A stretch of 64,000 nucleotides of DNA from Sphingomonas sp. Leaf357 (GTDB lineage: Bacteria > Pseudomonadota > Alphaproteobacteria > Sphingomonadales > Sphingomonadaceae), in assembly GCF_001423845.1 (NCBI RefSeq), contig NZ_LMPM01000001.1:1217493-1281492 (forward strand), written 5' to 3'. Positions 49,749 to 59,260 of the stretch are shown one piece after another. The notes under the pieces are model-generated. The model did not search any database. It was not told the origin of the DNA and saw nothing but the letters and a program-made list of their open reading frames with translations. Each line of letters begins with the position of its first letter. The first letter of the stretch is position 1. The translations under genes and the position numbers were made by a program.

Positions 49749-52082
49749 TTACAGCAATTTGTCCAACGTGATCGGCAGGTCGCGCACACGCTTCCCGGTC
49801 GCGTTGTAGATCGCGTTGGCGACCGCTGCGGCAACACCGGTGATGCCGATCTCGCCCACGCCGTGCGCGCCCATCGGCGTGTGCGGATCGGCGATGTCGG
49901 TCCAGATCACGTCGATCTCGGGCACGTCGAGATGCACGGGCAGGTGATATTCGGCCAGGCTGGGATTCATGATACGACCGTTGCGCTCGTCGAACTGAGT
50001 CTCCTCCATCAGCGCCATGCCCAGGCCCATGATGATCCCGCCCCGGAACTGGCTGCGCGCCGTCTTGGGGTTGAGGATACGGCCGCAGTCGAACGACCCG
50101 AGCACGCGGCTCACGCGAGTCTCGGCGGTGACGGTGTTGACGCGCACCTCGCAGAAGATCGCACTGTGCGAGTGCATCGACCAGTGCATCAGTTCGAGCG
50201 GCGGCGACGCCTCCTCGGTCACAACCACGCTGTCGCGCTGCGCCCGGCCGAGGATCGAGGCATAGCTTTCGCGCCGGCCCGGCTCGTCGAGTTTGGCGAG
50301 GCCACCATCCTCGCTGCCCACCTCGTCCGGCGACAGGCCGGCGAGCGGGGAATCGTTGCCGGCGAGCTTGAGCAGTTCGGTGACCAGCGCGCGGTGCGCC
50401 GCGATCACCGCCGCGCCGATCGCCGCGGTCTGTTGCGACCCGCCGGCAAGGATCGCGCCGGGGATGATCGATTCGCCATAGCCCACGGACACCTGATCGA
50501 GCGGCAGTCCGAGCCGCTCGGCCGCGACCATCGCGGTGGTGGTGGAGGTGCCCATGCCCATTTCGTGCGCGGCGACCTCGACCGTGGCATGCGCGTCGCG
50601 CGTCAGGGTGATCCGCGCCGCGGCCCCCGGCATCCGATAATAGGGATAGGTGCCCTTCGCACAGCCCATGCCGACCAGCCATTCACCCTCGCGCCGGCTG
50701 CTCGGCACCGCATTGCGCGCGGTCCAGCCGAACTTCTCCGCGCCCGCCCTCCACGCCTCGACGATGTGGCGCGAGGAGAAGGGCAGGCCGGAGATCGGAT
50801 CCTTGTCCGGCTCGTTCGCGATGCGCAGCTCGATCGGGTCCATGCCGAGTTCGACCGCCAATTCGTCGATCGCCGATTCCATGGCAAACGTGCCGACGGA
50901 CTCGCCGGGCGCGCGCATGAAGGTGTTGGCGAGCATGTTCATCGTCACCGTATCGACCGACAGCTTCAGGCTGTCGGATGCGTAGGAGGAGCGGGTGCCG
51001 GTAATGAACGGTTCGGGCATGTTGTTGTGCGGCGTCATCGCGATCGTGCCGGTCTGGATCAGCGAAGTGAAATGGCCATCCGGCCGCGCCCCGAGCGCGA
51101 CGCGCTGTTCCGTCACCGTACGCCCGCCGACCGTGCGGTACACGCCTTCGCGCGACAGGGTGATGCGCACCGGACGCCCGGCCAGTTTCGCGGCGGCGGC
51201 ACCCATGATCTGGTGATCCCACAGGCATTTGCCGCCGAACCCGCCACCGACATAAGGCGAGGTGACGCGCACCTGTTCGGGTTTCAGATCGAACACGTCG
51301 GCGATCGTGATCGCCTCGGCGGTGACGAGCTGGCTCGCATCATGGATGATCAGTTCGTCGCCGATCCAGGCCACCGTCGTCGCATGCGGTTCGATCGCAT
51401 TATGGTTGTGACGCGGCGTGGTGTAGACATGGTCGATCCGGCGCGGGGCCTTCGCCAGCTCCGCCTCGGCATCGCCGATCTCGTTGAGCAGCGGCTGGCC
51501 CATGAACAGGCCGGGCTGCGCGCCGGCCGCCTTCGCCGCCGCGAACGAGGTGGTCGAGGGTTCGGCGGCATAGGTGGCAACGATCAGCGATGCCGCATGA
51601 TCGGCCTGTTCCTGCGTCTCGGCGAGGACCAGGGCGATCGGCTGACCGTTCCAGTGGATGCGATCGTCCTGCATGATCGGCAGGTCGGCCGGCCCGGCGG
51701 CGGTGGGCGACGACCCGAACACGGCCGGCTTGTTCATGCGCGGCGCGTTCTTGTGGGTCATCACGGTGACCACGCCCGGTGCGGCCTCCGCGGCGGCGGT
51801 GTCGAGCGTGGCGATACGCCCGCGCGGGATCGTCGCGAAGACCAGCGTGGCATAGGTCATGTCCTCGTACACGAATTCGGCGGCGAAGCGCGCGTCGCCC
51901 TTGACCTTCAGCGGCCCGTCGAGCCGCGAGACCGACGTGCCGATCAAGCCGTGCTTCCGCGCGATCAGCGGATCGGGCACGCCGCCGGGAATCCAGCGAT
52001 CGGGTGCGAGCGGCACCAGTTTGGCCATCGCGCCCTGCATCAGCGCCTGGGCGGTTTCCTTGGCGGTATCGACGATGCTCAT
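49749..52082 (-). CDS. paoC: Molybdopterin-binding subunit of an aldehyde oxidoreductase (PaoC-like)
   Basis: A 777-aa xanthine oxidase-family large subunit. SRLDGPLKVKGDARFAAEF opens the fold, VTSPYVGGGFGGKCLWDHQ is the molybdopterin site, FMRAPGESVGTFAMESAIDELA the substrate-channel region, and GVGEIGITGVAAAVANA carries the catalytic Glu. MQGAMAKLVPLAPDRWIPGG at the start is like PaoC. The PaoABC enzyme of E. coli is periplasmic, uses MCD-type cofactor and oxidises aromatic aldehydes. The start overlaps paoB (ATGA). A role in aldehyde detoxification is inferred; no dedicated cofactor chaperone (paoD/xdhC) follows. Confidence 0.88.
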   Translation of the reverse strand: MSIVDTAKETAQALMQGAMAKLVPLAPDRWIPGGVPDPLIARKHGLIGTSVSRLDGPLKVKGDARFAAEFVYEDMTYATLVFATIPRGRIATLDTAAAEAAPGVVTVMTHKNAPRMNKPAVFGSSPTAAGPADLPIMQDDRIHWNGQPIALVLAETQEQADHAASLIVATYAAEPSTTSFAAAKAAGAQPGLFMGQPLLNEIGDAEAELAKAPRRIDHVYTTPRHNHNAIEPHATTVAWIGDELIIHDASQLVTAEAITIADVFDLKPEQVRVTSPYVGGGFGGKCLWDHQIMGAAAAKLAGRPVRITLSREGVYRTVGGRTVTEQRVALGARPDGHFTSLIQTGTIAMTPHNNMPEPFITGTRSSYASDSLKLSVDTVTMNMLANTFMRAPGESVGTFAMESAIDELAVELGMDPIELRIANEPDKDPISGLPFSSRHIVEAWRAGAEKFGWTARNAVPSSRREGEWLVGMGCAKGTYPYYRMPGAAARITLTRDAHATVEVAAHEMGMGTSTTTAMVAAERLGLPLDQVSVGYGESIIPGAILAGGSQQTAAIGAAVIAAHRALVTELLKLAGNDSPLAGLSPDEVGSEDGGLAKLDEPGRRESYASILGRAQRDSVVVTEEASPPLELMHWSMHSHSAIFCEVRVNTVTAETRVSRVLGSFDCGRILNPKTARSQFRGGIIMGLGMALMEETQFDERNGRIMNPSLAEYHLPVHLDVPEIDVIWTDIADPHTPMGAHGVGEIGITGVAAAVANAIYNATGKRVRDLPITLDKLL

Positions 52083-53071
52083 GCGGCGGCTCCGGAAAGT
52101 TCGGCGAGGACGGCGACGAGGGTGCGCTTGGCGAGTTCGATCTTGAAGCCGTTGTCGCGTAGCGGCCGGGCGTCGCTGAGTTCGGCGATCGCGGCATCGC
52201 GAAACGCCTGTTCGTTCGCCGGGCCGCCGCGCAACGCCGCCTCGGCCTTCGACGCGCGCCACGGCTTGTGCGCGACGCCGCCGAGCGCGATCCGGACGTC
52301 CTTGATCTGGCCGCCCTCGATCTCCAGCGCGGCCGCGACCGAGATCAGAGCGAACGCGTAGCTCGCCCGGTCGCGGACCTTGCGATAGGTGGAATTGGCC
52401 GCGATCGGCAGCGGCGGCAGTTCGATCGCGGTGATCAGGTCGCCCGGCTCCAATACGGTGTCCAGTTCGGGATGCTCGCCGGGCAGGCGGTGCAGATCGG
52501 CGAACGGCAGGCTCCGCCGACCGCGTCCGCCCTCCAGATGCACGGTCGCATCCAAGGCGGCGAGCGCGACGCACATGTCCGATGGATGCGTCGCGACGCA
52601 CGCCGGGGACGCGCCGACGATCGCGTGGATGCGGTTGAAGCCGTCGATCGCGTCGCAGCCCTGGCCGGGGGTACGCTTGTTGCAGCGCGACCCGTCCGTG
52701 TCGTAAAAATAGGTACAGCGCGTGCGTTGCAGCAGATTGCCGCCGACCGTCGCCATGTTCCGGATCTGAGCGGACGCGCCGGCCAGGATCGCTCGGGTCA
52801 GCATCGGATAGTGCGTGCGCACGAAGCGATGTTCGGCCACCGCCGTGTTGCGCACCGCCGCGCCGATCAGCAGGCCGCCGGCGTCGGTCTGCGCGATCGC
52901 ATCGGAAAATCCGGTGACGTCCACGAGCCGCTCGGGCCGCGCCACGTTTTCCCGCATCAGGTCGACCAGATTGGTGCCGCCGCCGAGATAGGCGGTCGCG
53001 GCGTCGGCGGTCGCGCCGAGCCGCAGCGCTTCGGCGGTGTCGCCGGCGCGGGCATAATCGAACGGGGTCAT
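52079..53071 (-). CDS. paoB: FAD-binding subunit of an aldehyde oxidoreductase (PaoB-like)
   Basis: A 330-aa FAD-binding subunit of the xanthine dehydrogenase family. AYLGGGTNLVDLMRENV is the FAD phosphate loop; ASAQIRNMATVGGNLLQRTRCTYFY is the FAD segment; CNKRTPGQGCDAIDG adds the extra Cys set that binds a 4Fe-4S cluster in PaoB. These Cys separate it from ordinary XdhB. It overlaps paoA upstream and paoC downstream by 4 bp. Confidence 0.9.
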   Translation of the reverse strand: MTPFDYARAGDTAEALRLGATADAATAYLGGGTNLVDLMRENVARPERLVDVTGFSDAIAQTDAGGLLIGAAVRNTAVAEHRFVRTHYPMLTRAILAGASAQIRNMATVGGNLLQRTRCTYFYDTDGSRCNKRTPGQGCDAIDGFNRIHAIVGASPACVATHPSDMCVALAALDATVHLEGGRGRRSLPFADLHRLPGEHPELDTVLEPGDLITAIELPPLPIAANSTYRKVRDRASYAFALISVAAALEIEGGQIKDVRIALGGVAHKPWRASKAEAALRGGPANEQAFRDAAIAELSDARPLRDNGFKIELAKRTLVAVLAELSGAAA

Positions 53072-53574
53072 GCCGCCATCTCCGCCGCCACCGTTTCGCG
53101 GATCGCGTCGATGATCCCGTTATGCGCGCCGCAGCGGCACAGATTGCCGCTCATCCGCTCCTGAAGTTCCTCGCGCGTCAGGGCGATGTCGGCCGACAGA
53201 TCGGCGCTGACATGGCTGGGCACGCCGCGCTTCGCCTCGGCCGCCATGCCGATCGCCGAACAGATCTGGCCGGGGGTGCAATAGCCGCACTGGAACCCGT
53301 CATGCTCGATGAACGCCTGTTGCAGCGGATGCAGGCCGTGCTCGTCGGCCAGCCCCTCGATCGTGGTGATCTCGCGCCCGTCATATTGTACCGCAAGCGA
53401 GAGGCAGGAGAGGATGCGCTGTCCGTCCACCAGCACGGTGCAGGCACCGCATGCGCCCTGGTTGCAACCCTTCTTGGTACCGGGGAAGCGCAGATCCTCG
53501 CGCAGGAAATCGAGCAGCGACACGCGCGGATCGGCGGGAACCGCGAACTGCGATCCGTTGACGGTTATCGGCAT
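53068..53574 (-). CDS. paoA: 2Fe-2S subunit of an aldehyde oxidoreductase (PaoA-like)
   Basis: A 168-aa subunit with two 2Fe-2S clusters. The ferredoxin-type site is GTKKGCNQGACGACTVLVDG with Cys of LSCLSLA; the helical-domain site is GFQCGYCTPGQICSA plus MSGNLCRCGAHNGI. AGGAGGG lies 7 nt before the chosen ATG (MPITVNGSQF). No twin-arginine signal is visible, even though E. coli PaoA has one, so this complex may be cytoplasmic. First gene of the three. Confidence 0.92.
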   Translation of the reverse strand: MPITVNGSQFAVPADPRVSLLDFLREDLRFPGTKKGCNQGACGACTVLVDGQRILSCLSLAVQYDGREITTIEGLADEHGLHPLQQAFIEHDGFQCGYCTPGQICSAIGMAAEAKRGVPSHVSADLSADIALTREELQERMSGNLCRCGAHNGIIDAIRETVAAEMAA

Positions 53575-53684
53575 GGGAGACCCTCCTGGCGGTACACTCG
53601 GCAACGGAACGATCTACGCCGCAACCGGTGCCATGATGCGCGTGTCGGAGGAAATACGATAGTCGTTTTGGCCCGCGCACCAAG

Positions 53685-53715
53685 AAAAACGGGCGACCGG
53701 CACTGCCGATCGCCC
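53685..53715 (-). terminator. Rho-independent terminator of the large TonB receptor gene
   Basis: Read on the minus strand: GGGCGATCGG, loop CAGTG, CCGGTCGCCC, G, then TTTTT. One mismatch in a 10-bp stem. It lies 9 bp after the receptor stop and separates the receptor from paoABC. Confidence 0.9.
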
Positions 53716-53724
53716 GAAGCAACT

Positions 53725-56661
53725 TCAGAACTTGAAGTTGGCGCCGACCTTGAAGGTACGGCCGACCGCGCCGATCTGGTGATAGGTCGGGTTGTAGTTC
53801 GCCGCGGCATAATTGCCCGCATTGAGCGGAGCCTTGGCATCGAGCAGGTTGATCACGTTGAAGTAGAACTGGAAGCGGTCGTTCACGTCGACGCTGCCGA
53901 CCAGATCGACGTCGATGAACGAATTGACCTTGCAGTTGAAGTTCGGATCGCTGCCCTGATACGTGCTGCTGCTCGCGCAGTCCGTACCGCCGAACTGGTC
54001 CTCGGCCACCGCCTTGAAGCCCTTGGTGTAATAGGCCGTGCCGGTGAGCGAGTACGGCCCGTACTGCACCGCGTTCTGCCAGTTGCCGCGCCACTGCGGC
54101 GTGCCCGCGCCCGACGACGTGACATAGGGGGCCTGCGTCCCGACGAAATCCTGGTAGGCGCTGTCGGCGCTTGGCTTGAACTTGTAGCTCAGGATGTACG
54201 TCGCCTCGGCCCGGCTGGTCAGCTTCAGTTCGTCGGTCGGCTTGAACTGCACCTGCGCCGAGAAATCGATGCCCTGCGTGCGCAACGCCGCCGCATTGGC
54301 GAAGGGCCCGTTGACGAACAGCACGCGGCGTGGCGCGTTCGGGAACGCGGGATCGATCGCATCGAGCGTCACCGAATAGCCGGCCGGCAGCGCCGTACCC
54401 GCATAATATGCCGACAGGGCATCACCCGACAACGGTGCCGCGGAGATCACGTTGGTCTTGCGGATGTTGTAATAATCCGCCGTGAAGCTCAGCCAGCGGG
54501 TCGGCTGAGCGATGAAGCCGCCGGTGAAGCTGGTCGATTTCTCCGGCTTCAGGTTGGCATCGCCGATGGTCTGGAAACCGAAGCCATAGGTCTGGTTGTA
54601 GGAGCTGCCGCCCGAGCAGGTGCCGTCCGGGTTGGACGTCGCGCCGTGCTGCACCTGTAGCGAGCAGGGCGGACGACCGCTGGTGAAGCCGACCACCGAA
54701 CCGCCGAGTTCGGCGAAGCTCGGTGCGCGGAAGCCCTTCGAGAAGGTGCCGCGCAGCGCGATCTCGCGGATCGGCTGGAACTTCGCGCCGATCTTGGGCG
54801 AAAAGTTGTTGAAGCCGTCCGAATAGTGATCGTACCGGCCCGACGCGTTGATCTCGAGCGAGGTCAGCACCGGCGCGTTCACCTCGAAATAGCCCGAGGT
54901 GACGTAGCGATGGCCGACGGCGGTATACTGGTTCAGGCCGATCGTCTGCGCATTGGCGTTCTGGTTGGGATCGTTGACCGCCTCGTAGCGGAACGAGCCG
55001 CCCACGCCGAGCTGCAGATCGCCGCCCGGCAGGCTGAACAGGTTCTTCGTCACCACACCCTGGACCATGTCCAGATCGCTGGTCGCGCGAGTCGAGACGC
55101 GCGGCGACAGGGCACTGCGCACCGCCGACGAGTTCTGGCTGGGATCGACGAAATTGTAGCTGCCCGTGTTGATCGCGGTGATCAGGGCCGGCAGGTTGAT
55201 GTACCCGTCCTGATCGATGTCGAGCCACGATTTGGCAGCGGTGGCATCGAACGAATAGGTCCAGCCGTCACCGAACTTGCCGGAGATGCCGGCCTGGCCG
55301 CGCAGCACCCGGTTCTTGTATTCGGAGCGTGTCGCGATGTCGCCGAACAGGTAACGAATCGCCGCGGCCTGGCCGCTAGCCGCGAACGGGTTGTTCGGGT
55401 TGAGCTGTCCGTTGGTCAACACCGCGGGCAGCACGATGCTGAGCGTATTCACCGGGTTGGCCGAACGGATCGGGTTCGGACTGCCCGACGAGATCACCGT
55501 ATTCTGGAAGTACGATACCGAGCCATAGGCCTGCGAGTTGGCACCGATGTCCGCGGTCGCGTGGATCGTGCCACCGAAGCGCGTCTGCTCGGGCTGGATC
55601 TGGCCGTAATCGGACACCAGATTTTGCTCGCAGCCGACGCCCTGCGCACCGGTCACCCGGAGCTGGCCGGCCGCGCAGCCATTCGGATTGAGAATCCGCC
55701 ACGGGCCGCTGGTCAGGCCGGAACCGGACAGCGGGTTGCCGGCGATGGTCTGCTGGCTCGGCGCGACGATCGCGCTGGTGGTCGTGCCCGGAACGATCGA
55801 ACCGGCATTGTTGTTGTCGCCACCGATGCCCGACAGGTCGTTGGTGTTGAACGGATAGCCGCGATCGCGCGCCCAGATCGGATTGTCGTGCTGATATTCG
55901 CCGCTGATATAGACGTTGTAGCCATCTTCCTTCAGCTTGCCGTGGCCGACGGTCAGCGTCGCGCGCTGGGTGCCGCCATCGCCGCGCTGCGTAGCACCGG
56001 CTTCGACCGTACCCTGGATGCCGGTGATTTCCTTCTTCGTGATGATGTTCACCACGCCGGCGATCGCATCCGCGCCGTAGCTGGACGAGGCGCCGTCCTT
56101 CAGCACTTCGACCCGGTCGATCGTCGCATTGGGAATGGTGTTGAGATCGACGAACGAGCGTTGACCGTCATCGGCAAGCGGATAGGCGGCGGTGCGCACG
56201 CCGTCGACCAGCGTGAGCGTTGAGTTCACGGTCAGGCCGCGCAGCGACACCGCCGACGATCCCGCGCCGAAACCGTTGGAGAAGGCGGTCGGGATCGAGC
56301 CCGAGCTGTCGGCCGAGATCGACCGCACCGCATCCGATGCCGTCGTGATGCCGGCGCGCGCGAGGTTCTCCGAGGTCAGCACGGTCAGCGGCGACGGCGT
56401 CTCGGCATCGATGCGGCGACGGAAGAGACTGCCGGTGACGACGATATTGCCTTCGTCGCCTGCGGCGTCAGCCGGAGCGGCTTCGGTGGTCTGCGGCGTG
56501 GCGGCCGGCGGGGTCTGAACGGTCGAGGTTGCTGGCGGCACGATCGGGGCGGCATCCTGCGCCGTGGCCGGCAGCGCGAGGCCAGTTCCGGCGGCGATCA
56601 GGATAGGCAAGGCGACACCGCGCAGGAGGATCTGGCGGCGAGTGCGACGATTATCAGTCAT
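53725..56661 (-). CDS. TonB-dependent receptor, large
   Basis: A 978-aa receptor. A long signal peptide with an Arg-rich head (MTDNRRTRRQILLRGVAL) ends near ATA-QD, then a Pro/Thr/Ala-rich spacer and NIVVTGSLFRRR as TonB-box-like start. The plug includes VSLRGLTVNSTLTLVDGVR and VEVLKDGASSSYGADAIAGVVNIIT. The barrel ends VGANFKF. The RRR with QILL in the signal could be read as a twin-arginine-like head, although Sec export is expected. The GSLFRRRIDAETPSP plug start is typical of Caulobacter/Sphingomonas receptors for peptides or carbohydrates. The start was chosen at AAGGAACG; the frame is open upstream. Confidence 0.92.
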   Translation of the reverse strand: MTDNRRTRRQILLRGVALPILIAAGTGLALPATAQDAAPIVPPATSTVQTPPAATPQTTEAAPADAAGDEGNIVVTGSLFRRRIDAETPSPLTVLTSENLARAGITTASDAVRSISADSSGSIPTAFSNGFGAGSSAVSLRGLTVNSTLTLVDGVRTAAYPLADDGQRSFVDLNTIPNATIDRVEVLKDGASSSYGADAIAGVVNIITKKEITGIQGTVEAGATQRGDGGTQRATLTVGHGKLKEDGYNVYISGEYQHDNPIWARDRGYPFNTNDLSGIGGDNNNAGSIVPGTTTSAIVAPSQQTIAGNPLSGSGLTSGPWRILNPNGCAAGQLRVTGAQGVGCEQNLVSDYGQIQPEQTRFGGTIHATADIGANSQAYGSVSYFQNTVISSGSPNPIRSANPVNTLSIVLPAVLTNGQLNPNNPFAASGQAAAIRYLFGDIATRSEYKNRVLRGQAGISGKFGDGWTYSFDATAAKSWLDIDQDGYINLPALITAINTGSYNFVDPSQNSSAVRSALSPRVSTRATSDLDMVQGVVTKNLFSLPGGDLQLGVGGSFRYEAVNDPNQNANAQTIGLNQYTAVGHRYVTSGYFEVNAPVLTSLEINASGRYDHYSDGFNNFSPKIGAKFQPIREIALRGTFSKGFRAPSFAELGGSVVGFTSGRPPCSLQVQHGATSNPDGTCSGGSSYNQTYGFGFQTIGDANLKPEKSTSFTGGFIAQPTRWLSFTADYYNIRKTNVISAAPLSGDALSAYYAGTALPAGYSVTLDAIDPAFPNAPRRVLFVNGPFANAAALRTQGIDFSAQVQFKPTDELKLTSRAEATYILSYKFKPSADSAYQDFVGTQAPYVTSSGAGTPQWRGNWQNAVQYGPYSLTGTAYYTKGFKAVAEDQFGGTDCASSSTYQGSDPNFNCKVNSFIDVDLVGSVDVNDRFQFYFNVINLLDAKAPLNAGNYAAANYNPTYHQIGAVGRTFKVGANFKF

Positions 56662-56927
56662 TGTGACGTTCCTTGGGCTTGACGATCCCGTCCGCCTGAA
56701 AAGCGGACGGGCACGACCGTCAGCGCCGACGCCCCTGCTCCCCCCAATAGGAGCCGCGCCGAATGTCCGGCGCCCCAATGCGAGCGGCCGGGGCAAGCGT
56801 AAAGCTCGGCTCATCGCAATTTTTGTAAATTTCTGACACCGTGGTAATATGGTTACAGTTTTGTTTCGCGTTCGTAATTTATTGTAAACAGGTCAGTCGC
56901 TGCCGGAGTTGGGGGAGTGCGCTGCCG
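56662..56927. promoter_or_regulatory. Promoter region of the large TonB receptor gene
   Basis: 266 bp upstream of the receptor on the minus strand, strongly AT-rich at 56815-56890. GTAA-TATGG-TTAC (56844-56856) is a small palindrome. Several TTTACA/TTGTAA-like hexamers occur, so the exact -35/-10 pair cannot be fixed by eye. The end of the histidine kinase gene borders it. No gene is supported. Confidence 0.4.
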
Positions 56928-58295
56928 TCAGCCGACTATCCGGACGACCGCCACCATGCCGCCGCCCGGATGGTTCGACAGGTTTACCTGTGCCCCGAAG
57001 GTCTCGGCCTGCGCGCGCGCGATGGTCAGGCCGATGCCGGTGCCGTTGTCCATGCTGTCGCCGCTGCCGCGGACGAAGGGTTCGAAGATCTTGGGCAGCA
57101 GATCCTCCGCGATTCCCGGGCCGTAATCGCGGATCGCGATCTCGATCGCATCGGCGCGGCGCGTGCAGGACACGTCCGCCCCGCCGCCATAGCGCACAGC
57201 ATTGTCGATCAGGTTGGTGACGCAGCGTGACAGCGCGTCGGGCTTGACCCTCGCCTGCGCGCCGCAGCCGCCGACGAAGTGGACCTTGGCACCGAATTCG
57301 GCCGCATCCTCGGCCAGCGCGGAGAGCAGGGAATCGAGATCGATCACCGACCATTCCTCGCGGCTCTCGCTGCTGCGCGCGAGGTCGAGGCCATCGCGCA
57401 CCAGCGCCAGGGTCGCGCCGAGATCGGCGATCAGGCGATCCCTGAGCGTCGCGTCTTGGACCTGTTCGAGTCGCAATCGCAGGCGGGTGAGCGGAGTCTG
57501 CAGATCGTGGCTGATCGAGGCCAGGATGCGGGTACGTTCGCGTACGCCCTCCCGCACGCGGCTCTGCATCGTGTTGAACGCGACCATCGTCTCGCGCACG
57601 TCGGACGGGCCGCGTTCGGCGACCGGTTCGGCGTCGATCGTGCGTGCAAAGGCGCGCGATGCAGAGGTGAGGCGGCGCAGCGGCGCGGTGGCGAGGCGCG
57701 AAACGACGACCGATAGCGCGCCGCTCGCCGCGACGATCAGCAGCAGGAACAGCGGATTGAGCATGGCGCTCGGGGGCAGGGATAGGGTCGGCAGATCGAA
57801 TGCCAAGGAGATGCGCTGGCCTTTGGCATCGTTGTAACTGACCACCCAGCAGCCCGGCAGCTGCGGCACGAAGAAGCCGGCGGCGCGGTGGGTCCATTCA
57901 TAGGGGATGCGCGCGAAGCAATATTGCCACGGCACCTGCAGCCCACGCGCCCTGGCGCGCACGCCGAGCCGGTCCCGCAACGCCGCGTCGAGCGACGAAT
58001 CGCTGCCGGTCGGCACGGCGAGCCGGGGGTTGGCGCGATGCGCGCCGATGATCTGGTTATGATCGAGCAGCGCGGCGGTCTCGTCCGGCGCCCGCGTCAT
58101 GCGCCCGACGATATCGACCGCGCTGACGACCAGCCGCTCGTCGAGGAATTGCGCGAAATCGTGGCGGCGCGCTTCCTCGGCCACGAACAGCGCGGTGATC
58201 GCCGAGATCGACATGCCGATCGTCAGAAGCAGTGCCAGCCGGCCGGCGAGCGACCCGGCAAACCCCCATGCCCCGGCGATCATCCGGCGGATCAC
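56928..58295 (-). CDS. Sensor histidine kinase of an RND-linked two-component system
   Basis: A 455-aa kinase. Helices at about 15-40 and 180-200 bracket a periplasmic domain; a HAMP-like segment (RLATAPLRRLTSASRAFA) follows; the H-box is ILASISHDLQTPLTRLRLRL; N-box VTNLIDNAVRYGG; G1 IRDYGPGI; G2 DNGTGIGLTIARAQ. The SHDLQTPL H-box is typical of EnvZ/OmpR-linked kinases. Its start overlaps the response-regulator stop (ATGA). Gene order next to a divergent RND operon suggests that it controls efflux in response to an envelope signal. Confidence 0.93.
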   Translation of the reverse strand: MIRRMIAGAWGFAGSLAGRLALLLTIGMSISAITALFVAEEARRHDFAQFLDERLVVSAVDIVGRMTRAPDETAALLDHNQIIGAHRANPRLAVPTGSDSSLDAALRDRLGVRARARGLQVPWQYCFARIPYEWTHRAAGFFVPQLPGCWVVSYNDAKGQRISLAFDLPTLSLPPSAMLNPLFLLLIVAASGALSVVVSRLATAPLRRLTSASRAFARTIDAEPVAERGPSDVRETMVAFNTMQSRVREGVRERTRILASISHDLQTPLTRLRLRLEQVQDATLRDRLIADLGATLALVRDGLDLARSSESREEWSVIDLDSLLSALAEDAAEFGAKVHFVGGCGAQARVKPDALSRCVTNLIDNAVRYGGGADVSCTRRADAIEIAIRDYGPGIAEDLLPKIFEPFVRGSGDSMDNGTGIGLTIARAQAETFGAQVNLSNHPGGGMVAVVRIVG

Positions 58296-59020
58296 AGGAA
58301 CGTCACGTCGCTGGCCAGGACATAGCCTTCGTTGCGCACCGTCAGGATCAGCGTGTCCCCATCCGGCGCGGCGGCGAGTTTCTGGCGCAGGCGGCTGATC
58401 TGAAGGTCGATCGAGCGGTCGAACGCGACCGTGGCATGGCGTTCGGGCAACAGCGCTTCACGCGACAACACCTCGTTGGGGGCATCGATGAAACGCGACA
58501 ACAAGCGGAATTCCGCCGAGGACAGCATCACCAGGCGGCCATCGGTGGTGATCAGGCGACGTTTGAGCAGATCGAGCTGCCACGCGCCGAATCTCGCGAA
58601 GCGCGCGCCGCGGGGACGCTGCGTCTCCTCGTGGCGGGTGCGGCGCAGCAGGTTGCGGATGCGCGCGAGCAGCTCGCGCGGTTCGAACGGCTTGGTCAGG
58701 TAATCGTCGGCACCGAGTTCTAGCCCCAGCACGCGATCGATCGCGCCGTCGCGCGCGGTGACCATGATGATCGCGCCATCATGTCCCTCGGCCCGCAATT
58801 CGCGGCACAAGGTCAGCCCGTCGCCGTCCGGCAGATTGAGATCGAGGACGATCAGGTCGGCATGATCCTCGGCCAGAGCATCGCGGACTCCGGCGATGCT
58901 TCCCGCCGCGCGCACGTCATACCCCTCGCGTGCCAGTTGCCCGATCATCAGATCGCGGATGTCGGCATCGTCGTCGGCGACGATCAGGCGGTCCATATGG
59001 GGTATGTTGAGGTCTTCCAT
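58292..59020 (-). CDS. OmpR-family response regulator
   Basis: A protein of about 242 aa. Receiver domain: VADDDADIRDL, phospho-Asp in LIVLDLNLPDGDGL, Thr in MVTARD, Lys in LTKPFEPREL. Winged-helix output domain: AEFRLLSRFIDAPNEVLSREALL and DLQISRLRQKLAAAP with TVRNEGYVLA. Several in-frame starts exist (8 residues upstream, or MDRLIVADDD 8 residues downstream); none has a good ribosome site, so the N terminus is uncertain by a few residues. It is divergent from the RND adaptor gene. Confidence 0.92.
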   Translation of the reverse strand: MEDLNIPHMDRLIVADDDADIRDLMIGQLAREGYDVRAAGSIAGVRDALAEDHADLIVLDLNLPDGDGLTLCRELRAEGHDGAIIMVTARDGAIDRVLGLELGADDYLTKPFEPRELLARIRNLLRRTRHEETQRPRGARFARFGAWQLDLLKRRLITTDGRLVMLSSAEFRLLSRFIDAPNEVLSREALLPERHATVAFDRSIDLQISRLRQKLAAAPDGDTLILTVRNEGYVLASDVTFL

Positions 59021-59062
59021 CCTTGTGGGTATAGGCAGCGGCATCGGCGCTGTCTGTTACCT

Positions 59063-59145
59063 GATACATCGCGATACACTATGCGACGGAACCCTACGCG
59101 CGGCCACGTGCAGCCAAGAAGAGAAATCAATTCTCTCTGTTGCAC
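59063..59145. promoter_or_regulatory. Candidate regulator sites in the RND/two-component spacer
   Basis: GATACA occurs twice, at 59063-59068 and 59073-59078, exactly 10 bp apart, the spacing of direct-repeat sites bound by OmpR-type regulators. Further on, AGAGAA-ATCAA-TTCTCT (59120-59136) sits inside an outer GTGCA (59108) / TGCAC (59145) pair, making a 38-bp broken palindrome. Both lie between the divergent regulator and pump genes, so autoregulation and pump control from here are plausible. Confidence 0.5.
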
Positions 59146-59260
59146 CTGCGAAGGGATCGCCATCTGCGCTCTTTGCTTTACCCGGATTTCGCGGAGTTCG
59201 ATTCATGTGCGGCCTATATTGTTTCCCAGTGCTGCCCGCGTCGCCCCGGACACGGTCGTG

